A DNA stretch of 64,000 nt from Antarcticibacterium sp. 1MA-6-2. GTDB lineage: Bacteria; Bacteroidota; Bacteroidia; Flavobacteriales; Flavobacteriaceae. Positions 38,121 to 47,257 of the stretch are shown here, in pieces. Both the position numbers and the translations under genes were made by a program. The stretch is taken from contig NZ_CP091036.1 in NCBI RefSeq assembly GCF_021535135.1, forward strand, positions 3,968,001 through 4,032,000. The letters run 5' to 3'. The stretch's first letter is position 1, and the number at the start of each line of letters is the position of its first letter. The notes beneath the pieces are model-generated. The model saw nothing but the letters and a program-made list of their open reading frames with translations. It was not told the origin of the DNA and made no database searches.

Positions 38121-40385
38121 ATGAAATTTAATACCGGATTCTACATCTTATTAATTTTGACCCTTTTCTCCTGTAATGAAGCAGAGAAAGAAACCAATGC
38201 CAATCAGGAAACTGTTCCGCTTATTTCTTTTGTAGATCCTTTTATTGGAACCGAGTGGGCATGGACATACCTACCCGGGAGCTACAAGTCCTTTTGGTAT
38301 GATACAGCTGAGTCCGGATAATGGCAGGAACGGCTGGGACTGGGTATCCGGCTATCATATTTCAGATAGCATCATTGCAGGATTTAGTCACCTCCACCTT
38401 AGCGGTACAGGAATTGGCGATCTTGCCGATATACTTTTTATGCCTGTTTCCAAAGAAGTTGATCTAACTGCCACATTTGAATCCCGTGATGATCTATCTT
38501 ATAAATCCTCCTTTTCACATGCTAATGAAGCAGCTTCTCCCGGATATTATCGTGTATTTCTTGAGGATCCCGAAGTAGAGGTGGAGCTAACCACTTCACA
38601 AAGAACAGGCTACCACAAATACACTTTTAAAGAAAGGCAGGAGCAAACTGTAGTTGTTGATCTTGGTTTTCCATTAACTGGGATAAGCCAACACAAACTC
38701 AAATTAACCTGGAGGGGGAAAATAGGATAACTTAGCTACAGGCACAGTACAGGGTGGGCCAATAATCAGAAAGTGTTTTTTGTTGCTGAATTTTCTAAGC
38801 CTATAGCTTCAGCTTCGTTATTTGGTGACGGTAAAAAATCTGAAACTAAATCCGCTGAAGGAGCCAAAACATCGGCCCAGTTCTTTTTTGATCCTTCCGG
38901 TAGTAATGAGTTACAGGTGAAAGTGGCACTTTCTTCAGTAAGTATAGAAAATGCAAAGGAGAACCTCGATAAAGGAAATTTTAATTTTGAGGAAGTACGG
39001 GAAGAATCGGCTAAAGTCTGGGAGAAAGAGTTAAATGACATTGAGATCCAGACTCCCAATGACTCTTTAAAATCTATTTTTTATACAGCCCTGTATCATA
39101 CAAAACTTGCACCTGTTACCTTCAGCGATAAAAATGGACAATTCAGAAAAGAAAATGATAGTATTGTAACTGCGCGGGATTATACCGCCTATTCCACATT
39201 ATCTCTCTGGGATACCTTCCGCGCCCAACAACCTCTGCTTACACTTACTGATCCTGATAAAGTTTCTGATATTATTAAGTCTATGCTGGAATATTATGAA
39301 ACAAACAAAATTCTACCGTTTGGACGCTTTACGGTAATGAAACGAATACAATGACAGGATACCACTCAATTCCTGTGATTACTGAAGCTTATTTCAAAGG
39401 CATAAGAGATTTTGATGTCGCAAAGGCTTACGAAGCAATGAAAACCACTATGATGCAGGACGAGCGCGGTCTTAAATTCTACAAGGAGTACGGCTATATT
39501 CCCTACAATCTTCTGGATGAATCTGTCACCATTACTCTTGAATATTCTTATAATGACTGGTGTGTTGCGCAAATGGCAAAAGCATTAAATAAGCCGGAAG
39601 ATTTTAAATACTTCTCTAATCGTGCAAAAGCCTATCAAAATCTATTAGATGCTGAAACCGGATTTATGAGAGGAAAAGCGCCTGATGGAAAGACCTGGAA
39701 CGAACCTTTTGATCCCAAACATTCCAATCACCGGGAGAATACCGATTATACTGAAGGTAATGCGTGGCAGCACAGCTGGTTCGTACTCCACGAGCCGGAG
39801 AAATTAATAGAACTTCATGGGGGTGAGGAGGTTTTTACTGAAAGACTGGAGCAACTATTTACTGAAAGTTCTGAAATTACAGGAGATAATACTTCTTCAG
39901 ATATTTCGGGACTGGTAGGGCAGTATGCTCACGGAAATGAACCCAGCCATCATATTGCCTATTTATTCAACAAGGCGGGGCAACCATGGCGCACTCAATA
40001 TTGGGTGAGGGAAATCCTTAAGACGCAGTACAGCGCTCAGCCTGATGGATTGAGCGGAAACGAAGACGCAGGGCAAATGTCTGCCTGGTATGTTTTCAGT
40101 TCAATGGGTCTTTATCCTTTCAACCCGGCTTCTGCTACCTATGAAATTGGTAGTCCGCTGTTCGAAAGATCTGTTATTAATCTGGAAAATGGGAATAAAT
40201 TCGTTATTGTTGCTGAAGATGTTTCCGAAGAAAACATTTATATCCAGTCCGCAACTTTGAATGGTGAAGTTTTCGATACTACAACAATCTCACACACACA
40301 AATAATGGAAGGAGGAGAACTAAAGTTTATAATGGGTTCTAATCCAAATAAAGGTTGGGGAATAAATAACAGAGGGAAGAGATAG
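38121..40385 (+). CDS. GH92 alpha-mannosidase lipoprotein, frame broken four times
   Basis: This is a protein of about 754 residues. ATG 38121 gives a lipoprotein signal (FYILLILTLFSC), which an upstream ATG at 38094 would lengthen without need. The catalytic domain has DPFIGTGGHGHTYPGATSPF, LYGNETNTMTGYHSIPV, EGNAWQHSWFVLHEPEKLIE and GNEDAGQMSAWYVFSSMGLY, the GH92 signatures. The breaks are at 38250-38256 (ACCGAGT for ACCGGT), near 38672 (one A lost), 38730-38736 (ACTTAGC for ACCGGC) and 39315-39320 (ACCGTT for ACCGGTT). It removes mannose from alpha-mannan or N-glycans outside the cell. Confidence 0.9.
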
Positions 40386-40415
40386 GAGAAAAAAGATTAG
40401 ACCTGTATTGGTACA

Positions 40416-40879
40416 TTAGCCGGAAACAAGTTTAGACAATTCATTTTCCAGCTTATCAAAATTTTCCTCATTCCTGTCAATCACATATTTTTTCATTTTT
40501 TCACATTCAGACTTCGTTGGAAAGATCATTCTAAAAATTAGTTTGGTCTTTTCTTCCTGAATTTCCTCGAAGGTAACGAGAATATTGAAGAGAGGTTTTG
40601 AATGTCTCTTCCAGTAAATTAATTCCGGTTGCTCAATTTCTATAAAATCACATTCATTATGATAATTGCCTTTATCAGGTCCGTGCATAATGAATTTCCA
40701 CCTTCCGCCCGGTCTAAAATCAAATTCCTCAAATGTATTGGTAAATCCTTTGGGACCCCACCATTTTTTTAAATTTCAGGATTTGACCAGACAGAGAAAA
40801 CGGTTTTTCTGGAATAGTTTAGAACCCGTTCAGTTATAATTAGGAGATCAGGATCTAAAGATGGAACATTATTTTTCAT
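40416..40879 (-). CDS. SRPBCC/AHSA1 family protein, frame broken near 40770
   Basis: This is a protein of about 154 residues. From ATG 40879 it reads ITERVLNYSRKTVFSVWSNP, then KWWGPKGFTNTFEEFDFRPG, GRWKFIMHGPDKGNYHNECD, FIEIEQPELIYWKRHSKP and VTFEEIQEEKTKLIFRMIFP, the typical START-like (activator of Hsp90 ATPase homologue 1) layout. The frame loses about one base in the T/A run of PEIxKKWW, a homopolymer-type error. It is a small ligand-binding fold protein. Its start overlaps the 3' end of the carbonic anhydrase gene by 11 nt. Confidence 0.8.
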
Positions 40880-41398
40880 AAGCTTCAGTATTAAACCAGT
40901 TGCTGTACATTACATAATTATCTGCAGTTTTCTTTAAATTCTTAATTTGCTCCGGGCTTAACTCCTTTACTTTTTTAGCAGGAATACTTAAGCATAAATA
41001 CAGCCTTCTTCACATTTGCTGTTTTCCAAAACTACTGCCCCTGCAGCGATAATACAATTCTTACCCACTAAGGCGTGATCCATCACAATGGCTCCCATTC
41101 CTATAAGGACATTATCCTCTACAGTACAACCATGAACAATTGCGCGATGACCAACAGAAACATTATTTCCAATAGTAGTTGACGCTCTCTCAAAAGTGCA
41201 GTGAATTACTGCACCATCCTGAATATTTGTTTTATTCCCGATTCGAATAGAATTGACATCTCCACGCACCACTGCATTAAACCAAACAGAACATTTTTCT
41301 CCCATTACCACATCCCCCACTACGGTACAATTTTGTGCAATAAAACAGTCGTTTCCAAATTCGGGAGTTTTTCCATTTACAGGAAGAATTAAAGCCAT
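40869..41398 (-). CDS. Gamma-class carbonic anhydrase-like (YrdA/PaaY) protein, frame broken at 40986-40993
   Basis: This is a protein of about 176 residues made of left-handed beta-helix repeats: AQNCTVVGDVVMGEKCSVWF, NAVVRGDVNSIRIGNKTNIQ, DGAVIHCTFERA, VSVGHRAIVHGCTVED and IGMGAIVMDHALVGKNCIIA. Its metal-binding histidines are in VIHC, VGHRAIVHG, the gamma-class pattern. The break reads ACTTAAGC on the plus strand; restoring GCCGGT gives CIYAGIPAKKVKEL, the invariant family motif, and the true end is at 40869. This is the clearest single case for the RCCGGY rule. Confidence 0.9.
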
Positions 41399-41475
41399 AA
41401 TCTCGAAATTTTTTAAATAAAAGTGTTGTAAAATTACAGCTTTTACAGCACATCTATTCTTCCTGATATTAAGGC

Positions 41476-42888
41476 TTAAATTATGCCACGGTAGTAATCC
41501 AGCACCTTCACCCGAAGCAGGTATTCATACTTAGCATTAGCCAGGTTGATCCTTGCGTTGTCCAGGTTATTTTTGCTGATGGTATATTCGACTATAGTGG
41601 AAACTCCGCTGTTAAATCTTATCTCATTAATCCTGAAGGATTCTTCAAACGCTGCCACCTGCTCCTGAAGGATATTGTATCGGGTATATGCCGCCTGCAT
41701 ATCATTATGTGCCTGTTCAATAGTTTGCTTTAGCCGGAGACTTGTATTATCCATCTCCACAATCGATTCCTGAAGATTGATCTTCTCAAGGGCAACATTG
41801 TTTTTTGCCTCAAAGCCATTGAAGATTGGCAGCCTAACCGAAACTCCCACTACAGAGTTGAGGTTATTTGTAAACTGGTCGTTATAGGTAATAGGTTCTT
41901 CAGTAAACTGGGTTTGATTTGCAAAAACAGGTATTTGTTGATTATCTATAGTCACAAAATTTCCTGTTTCAACAGTTGTTGTTCCCTTTTCAAGAAATAT
42001 CTGTGCAGCGCTGGAATAGTTGGTATTTAATTGTCCAAATAGGGAAATTTCAGGGATGTATAGAGATCTCGCAACGTGCACTCCTTTTCTTGCAGCTTCT
42101 ACTCTTAACTCCCTGGCCTTAAACGTAGGCAGGCTGTTTAAGGCTTCCTCATACACCTGTTCAGCAGAATAGGAGTAGGGCTCCAGGTCAACAAGTAACT
42201 GAATACCTTCAGGTGCTACGTCATAAGTGATGTTTAAAAGCTGCTCCAGGTTGAGAAGAGATTCCTGTAGATTATTGCGTGACTGAATAATTCCTGTGCG
42301 TTCCACTGCTGCCTGTCCCTGTATATCTGTAAAGTCAGCAGGATTCCCCACTTCCTCGTTGTAGAGCGTCTGGAGACGGTTTACCTGTTCTGCAGTTGTT
42401 TCCAGCCTGTTCTCAGCCAGCTGTACAAGGTCGCGATTGTTAAGAACTGTGAGGTAGGCGAGGGTAACATCAAGCATCAGATTTTGTTTTTCTTCCTCAA
42501 CCTCCATCTGTGAGGCTCGTAAATTTAATTTACTCTGTCTTATCCTGTTTAACAGGTTAAAGCCGTTGAAGATAACTGCATCAAGCGACAGTCCGGCATT
42601 AGAAAAAGTCAGCTCTCTGTTGATGTAAGCATTAGTAAAAGGGTCAATACTTCTACCGTTGCTCAAACCTATATTGTAGGAACCCCCTAAATCTGGCAGC
42701 ACGCTGTTTCTGGCCCTCCTGAAATTTACATTCGCACGTTTAGAACGCAGTTGGGCACTTTGCAGGTCGAGGTTGTTTTCGAGAGCAATTCTTATACTTT
42801 CTTCCAGAGTGAGGGATACAGCATCCTCCTGGGAAAGAGCAACTGTAAAAGATAAAATTAAGAATCCGGTTATTAAACTTCGTAACAT
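41476..42888 (-). CDS. TolC-family outer membrane efflux protein
   Basis: This 470-residue protein has a signal peptide (SLITGFLILSFTVALS) and two OEP repeats of long helices and barrel strands. Motifs are LTLEESIRIALENNLDLQSA, NLMLDVTLAYLTVLNNRDLV, then FNSGVSTIVEYTISKNNLDN and ANAKYEYLLRVKVLDYY. It forms the outer membrane channel for a tripartite exporter. It begins 1 nt after the ABC ATPase stop, in the same operon. No membrane fusion protein gene lies between it and the permease array. Confidence 0.92.
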   Translation of the reverse strand: MLRSLITGFLILSFTVALSQEDAVSLTLEESIRIALENNLDLQSAQLRSKRANVNFRRARNSVLPDLGGSYNIGLSNGRSIDPFTNAYINRELTFSNAGLSLDAVIFNGFNLLNRIRQSKLNLRASQMEVEEEKQNLMLDVTLAYLTVLNNRDLVQLAENRLETTAEQVNRLQTLYNEEVGNPADFTDIQGQAAVERTGIIQSRNNLQESLLNLEQLLNITYDVAPEGIQLLVDLEPYSYSAEQVYEEALNSLPTFKARELRVEAARKGVHVARSLYIPEISLFGQLNTNYSSAAQIFLEKGTTTVETGNFVTIDNQQIPVFANQTQFTEEPITYNDQFTNNLNSVVGVSVRLPIFNGFEAKNNVALEKINLQESIVEMDNTSLRLKQTIEQAHNDMQAAYTRYNILQEQVAAFEESFRINEIRFNSGVSTIVEYTISKNNLDNARINLANAKYEYLLRVKVLDYYRGII

Positions 42889-42889
42889 A

Positions 42890-43574
42890 TTAAAGGGTTT
42901 CAGAGTTTTGGCGCTGCATCATTCCGTCAACGAGATGGATAATACGGGTACCATAACTGGCATTATTTTCTGAATGTGTGGCCTGAATAATGGTGACACC
43001 TTCACGGTTGAGTTCTTTAAAAAGTTCCATAATTTCCTCTCCCTGTTTGGTCTTAAGGTTTCCTGTAGGTTCATCGGCCAGAATCAGTTTAGGTTTTATT
43101 ATTAGCGCTCTTGCTATTCCCACCAGTTGTTGTTGCCCGCCACTTAGTTGTGCAGGAAAAAGATCTTTTTTTCCCACAATATTAAAACGGTCCAGAATAT
43201 CGGCTACCATTGCTTTTCTTTCTGAAGACTTCACGTTTTTATACAACAGTGGTGTTTCAATATTTTCATAAACTGTGAGTTCATCCAGCAGGTGATATGC
43301 CTGGAAGATAAAGCCGACATTTTCATTAAAAAGCCTTGTTCTTTGTTTTTCCTTGAGCAGATGGACTTAGCTCATCGAGGAAATAATATTCTCCCTCATC
43401 AAAAGTGTCCAGCATTCCTATCACATTTAAAAGCGTGGATTTCCCGGACCCTGAAGGTCCCATAATGGAAAGAAATTCTCCCTCTTCCACTTTAAGGCTG
43501 AGGTCATTTAGCAAAAATGTTCTTCTTCCTCCTTGCTTTACCCACTTGTAAATGTTTTTTAGTTCTATTAGCAT
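42890..43574 (-). CDS. MacB/LolD-type ABC transporter ATPase, frame broken at 43365-43371
   Basis: This is a protein of about 228 residues: Walker [10 protein letters not shown], the Q-loop [15 protein letters not shown], signature [15 protein letters not shown] and Walker [13 protein letters not shown], with the switch His in THSENNAS. The break reads ACTTAGC on the plus strand; restoring GCCGGT gives [17 protein letters not shown] and joins both halves. It supplies ATP for FtsX-like permeases of the upstream array. It is the only ATPase gene seen for eight permeases. Confidence 0.92.
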
Positions 43575-43603
43575 GTTTCTGGTTTTAAATTATCGTTCTT
43601 TAT

Positions 43604-43673
43604 AATTCTCAATTCTCAATTCTCAATTCTCAACTCTCTGTTCTCTGTTCTTCGTTCTTTGTTCTCTGTTCTT
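43604..43673. repeat. Heptamer tandem repeat, tract 1
   Basis: Four near-perfect copies of a 7-bp unit (AATTCTC) run from 43604 and grade into related CTCTGTT/CTTCGTT units to about 43673. Confidence 0.7.
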
Positions 43674-43810
43674 TATTTACCGTTACTGGTTAAGGCTAGC
43701 CACTAATCCACTAATATTTATTTCCCCCAGATCTCCGCAGATACCTCATAACTAAATCCAATTTTCCAGGTCCCGACTATCCACTTTCCTCTTTTCACTT
43801 TTATTAATTA

Positions 43811-43885
43811 GAACTTCTAACTTCTAACTTCTAACTTCTAACTCCCAACTCCCAACTCCCAACTTCGGACTTCGGACTTTCAACT
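43811..43885. repeat. Heptamer tandem repeat, tract 2, three successive unit types
   Basis: The 7-bp units change in blocks: ACTTCTA four times, ACTCCCA three times, then ACTTCGG twice. The register stays at 7 bp throughout, which suggests slippage followed by local drift. Confidence 0.7.
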
Positions 43886-44207
43886 TCCACCTTCTTCTTT
43901 TTTCCCTCCGAACTCTCAGGTTTCCGCATATCACTCACAAATAAATCCCTGTCTTATATCCTGATAATCACTTTCCTCGTTTTTACTTTATTCCAACTTT
44001 GGACAATTCTCCCTTTCACCGTCTCAAGTCCATTATCTCAGGTGTCACACTCTCTTAATTCCAATTTCTTTTGTCCTTTCCACCATCGAGAGCAGGTAAA
44101 GCAAATAATCAAGCTTGTTCTTCTATAAATGGCACCACGCGATCTTGAAATATTTTGCTGTCACGACAATTAAATTTATTATTCATTCCCACTAAGGTTA
44201 TTACGCC

Positions 44208-46596
44208 TTATTCGGTTCTTAAACTTTTTACCGGGTTTTGTAATGCAGCTTTAATAGTTTGGAAACTCACTGTTACAAGGGCAACTATTAAAACGATAAT
44301 TGGTGCTGCTGCGTACACCCACCAATCTATAGTAGTTTGGTAAGCAAAGTCCTGCAGCCAAATATCCATAGCCCACCAGCCAACGGGAATGGCAATAAAA
44401 CTTGCGACTAAAACCAGTAGTAAAAAATCTTTGCCTATTAGTGCGGTTATATTCCTGGTATTTGCTCCCAGGACCTTTCTTATTCCTATTTCCTTATTTC
44501 GCTGTTTGATTATAAATGCTGTTAATGCAAACAATCCCATTATAGAAATTAATATTGCAATGGTGCCAAAAAATCTGACAACCTTTTGCAGCATGAAATA
44601 GGAGCTGAACAATTGCTGAAAGTTGGCATCCAAAAAGGAAGAACGTAGCGGAAAATCGGGTTCAATTACTTTCCATTTTTTTTCAATTTCGGCAAGAGTA
44701 GATTCTATCTGGTGAGATTTCAGTTTTACCAGGATTGCTCCTCCAGACTGATACATACAGGCATTGTTTTCTATAGTATAAACAGCTAAGCTTCACTTCA
44801 AATTCAAACCCATGAACATTAATATCTTTTACAATTCCAACAATCTGCACCGCTCCCTCCTCACATCCTCCAAAGGAAATCGTTTCCCCAAGAGGATCCT
44901 CCACCTGTAGCTTCTTTGCCGCAGTCTCGTTAATAATTGCACTGCGGGTATTTTGATCGCTAAAAGTTTCATTGAAAAACCTTCCTGCAATTAAAGGAAT
45001 CTCCAGAGTCTTAAAATAATCGGTGCTCACCTTTACCGATCCCATACGTATTTTTTCGCCCTTATAGTTAAAATTATAGGTGGAAGAATCGGCTATTTTA
45101 TCGCCGGGAACAGTAGTGGTTTTAGCAACACTACTCACTCCCGGAATTGAAAGCAAGGAATTTCTTGTATCCGCAAATCCCTGTTCACGTGTAGCCTGGG
45201 TAGCTTCAATTCGCAGCACCTGCTCTCCTGTAAAACCTTTGTCTTTACTTTGAATATAATCGAGCTGTCTGTTTATTCCTAAAATAGCAATAATAAAAAA
45301 GGCAGTTACCATAAACTGAAATACTACCAGGATATCTCTAAAAGTGATTCCTTTATTTCCTGCGGAATAATTTCCTTTTAAAACCTTTACAATGTTGAAA
45401 CGGGAAAGATGAATCGAGGGATAAAGCCCCGAAAGCAAAGTGATTACAACCAGACACAATCCAATTTGTGTAATAAGCGTTAGACTGTTTTCTCCCCAAA
45501 AATTGAGTTGAAGGTTAAGAGAGTTATTTATATATGGCAAACATAAAATAACAATTGTTATGGCTATTATAAGACTGATGGTGCATTGCACGGCAGTTTC
45601 GGTCATAAACTGCAAGATCAATTTACGGCGGCCAGAACCCAAAACCTTCCTTATTCCTACTTCCTTTGCCCTTCCTATAGACTTGGCGACCGTGAGATTA
45701 CTAAAATTAATGGCACCCGTTAACAGAAGCAAAATTGCCAGAAAAAACAATATGGAAACGGTTTTAATATTGCTATTCCCAAACTTTGAAAAATTTTGAA
45801 TATTCGGGACGACATCTGTAAACAATATGGTCTTTTGTCCTGACTTGTTATAGGCTTCGCTTAAAACTTCATCCTTTTGAACTCGTTCCTCCAGGTATAT
45901 TCTGTTAAGATCTTCTTCAAGCTGAGTTTCAGAAACAACCTGAGTTAATTTAATATAGGTATTATAGGAATTATTGTTCCAGAAAAAATTCTGTTTAGCA
46001 TAAGGATCCCGCATTACTAAATGAACATTGCGATGAGAGGGTGTTTTAGGCAATTCCATCACTCCGGTTATCACCCCTTCCATTGCATTAAAGATCTTTA
46101 TTGTTTCTCCCATAGGATTGCTGTCCCCAAAGAGTGTTTTTGACAGTTCCTCACTTATGATTACCGCATTTGGAGCATGAAGCGCGGTAGCTCTGTCTCC
46201 ACGGCTAAGTTTATAGGGAAAGACCTGTAAAAAAAGAGAATCTGCAGATGCAAAGCCTTTATGGTAGATGCTTTTTTCACCGCTGCTTACAAGAACCTCA
46301 TACTCCCCGGCTCCCTGCATAGAGGTGGCTGCTTCAATATTGGGGTGTTTTTCAGCTAAAAAAGAGGCTAATGGTGCCGGGGTATCTTCCATAACATCAT
46401 CCTGTAGCCGCATAGAGACTTTATAAACTTTTTGAAGTTCTGGATCCCAGGTATCGTAGCTGAGCTCATAATTAACAGCAACTAAGACAATAATAAAACT
46501 GGCTAAAGCGGCAGCCAATCCGAAAATACTTATAATAGAGTACGTTCTACTGTTTTCCAGGTTCCGCCACGCGATCTTAAAGTAATTTTTTACCAT
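44208..46596 (-). CDS. FtsX/MacB-type ABC permease (array gene 1, nearest the ATPase), frame broken at 44785-44791
   Basis: This is a protein of about 796 residues with the two-fold MacB_PCD-FtsX layout. The N-terminal helix (WRNLENSRTYSIISIFGLAA) and the first periplasmic domain are followed by FtsX helices (FLAILLLLTGAINFSNLTVA). A second periplasmic domain and three helices lead to the C-terminal consensus AALQNPVKSLRTE. The break reads GCTAAGC; GCCGGC gives FEVKPAVYTIENNACMYQ. It probably forms a dimer or heterodimer with other array permeases and couples to the ATPase to act on a substrate in the periplasm. Confidence 0.88.
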
Positions 46597-46768
46597 GATA
46601 TAAATTATATTTTATCCTATTCTGTTCTTCTAAGATTTGACTGCTGACAGTACCACTTTCCAATTTTTTCTTGGCTACTGTCTCCTGACTCTTATTTCTT
46701 TAAACTTTTTCCAGCACTTTGTGGTCCCTCCGGACCATTCTATAGGCAAAGGCAGGACTCGGGACGTT

Positions 46769-46839
46769 TTATCCTGGTCTCAACCCTTTCATAGGATTTC
46801 GTATTGCAGCATTGACAGACTTAAAACTATATTTGGTCT
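46769..46839 (-). pseudogene. Degenerate C-terminal tail of an FtsX-type permease
   Basis: The minus strand reads YSFKSVNAAIRNPMKGLRPG and a stop. This aligns with the array's C-terminal consensus SFQAIKAAxxNPVKxLRTE. It is only about 22 codons long and is a worn remnant of another array member. Confidence 0.5.
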
Positions 46840-46950
46840 CTAAACCAGTTTTAAACTAAGCCAAAAGTATGGTCCCTTATTCAATTAGCAAAAGTGTGCC
46901 GTTAATGCAATATTTTGATTTATAACCATTTAATGCATATACATTTTTAA

Positions 46951-46980
46951 AAGTGTTCGTTGGCGAACACTTTGTGTTCG
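46951..46980. promoter_or_regulatory. Palindrome AAGTGTTCG-TTGG-CGAACACTT, possible operator
   Basis: Two perfect 9-bp arms (46951-46959 and 46964-46972) flank a 4-nt spacer, and a third direct half site GTGTTCG follows at 46974-46980. It sits upstream of array gene 1, where a regulator site would be expected. There is no T tract, so it does not look like a terminator. Confidence 0.5.
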
Positions 46981-47033
46981 GTACCAATACACATCCCATT
47001 GGCCTGCACTACAGGAACCATGAGGAGGGACCT

Positions 47034-47254
47034 TTATTCTGTTTTTAAACTTTCTACAGGGTTGGCCGTAGCTGCTTTTATGCTTTCATAACTAATCGTA
47101 AGGAAAGCAATTATTAAAGTTATCGAGCCTGCAAGTGCGAAAATCCACCACTCGATCGATATGCGGTAAGCAAAATCCTGTAGCCATTGTTATTGAGAAT
47201 TTTCCCTTGTTCCTTTGGATATTCTTCCAGGCAATTTTGAGGTAGTTCCTTATT
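47034..47254 (-). pseudogene. Internally deleted FtsX-type permease remnant
   Basis: About 24 codons of a permease N-terminus (IIRNYLKIAWKNIQRNKGKF) are joined, after a one-base frame change, to about 50 codons of a permease C-terminus (WLQDFAYRISIEWWIFALAG, then SIKAATANPVESLKTE). The roughly 700 codons between are gone, and the start codon has become ATA. It sits directly behind array gene 2. The matching ends suggest deletion by recombination between gene copies. Confidence 0.75.
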
Positions 47255-47257
47255 ATT

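Larger units (their letters stand above)
43575..44207. other. Gap between the ATPase and the first permease, pyrimidine-rich
   Basis: About 630 bp without a gene. It holds two tandem-repeat tracts (43604-43673 and 43811-43885) and long C/T-rich text on the plus strand, unlike all other gaps here. The operon is interrupted here in terms of spacing, so the ATPase and TolC genes may have their own promoter. Confidence 0.6.
46597..47033. other. Gap with a decayed permease tail and a palindrome
   Basis: About 440 bp between array gene 1 and a short permease remnant. Besides a degenerate permease tail (46769-46839) and a palindrome (46951-46972) I see no gene. Confidence 0.5.

Noticed and set aside
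43604..43885. CRISPR array in the tandem repeats
   Set aside because: Units are 7 bp with no spacers and no cas genes nearby.
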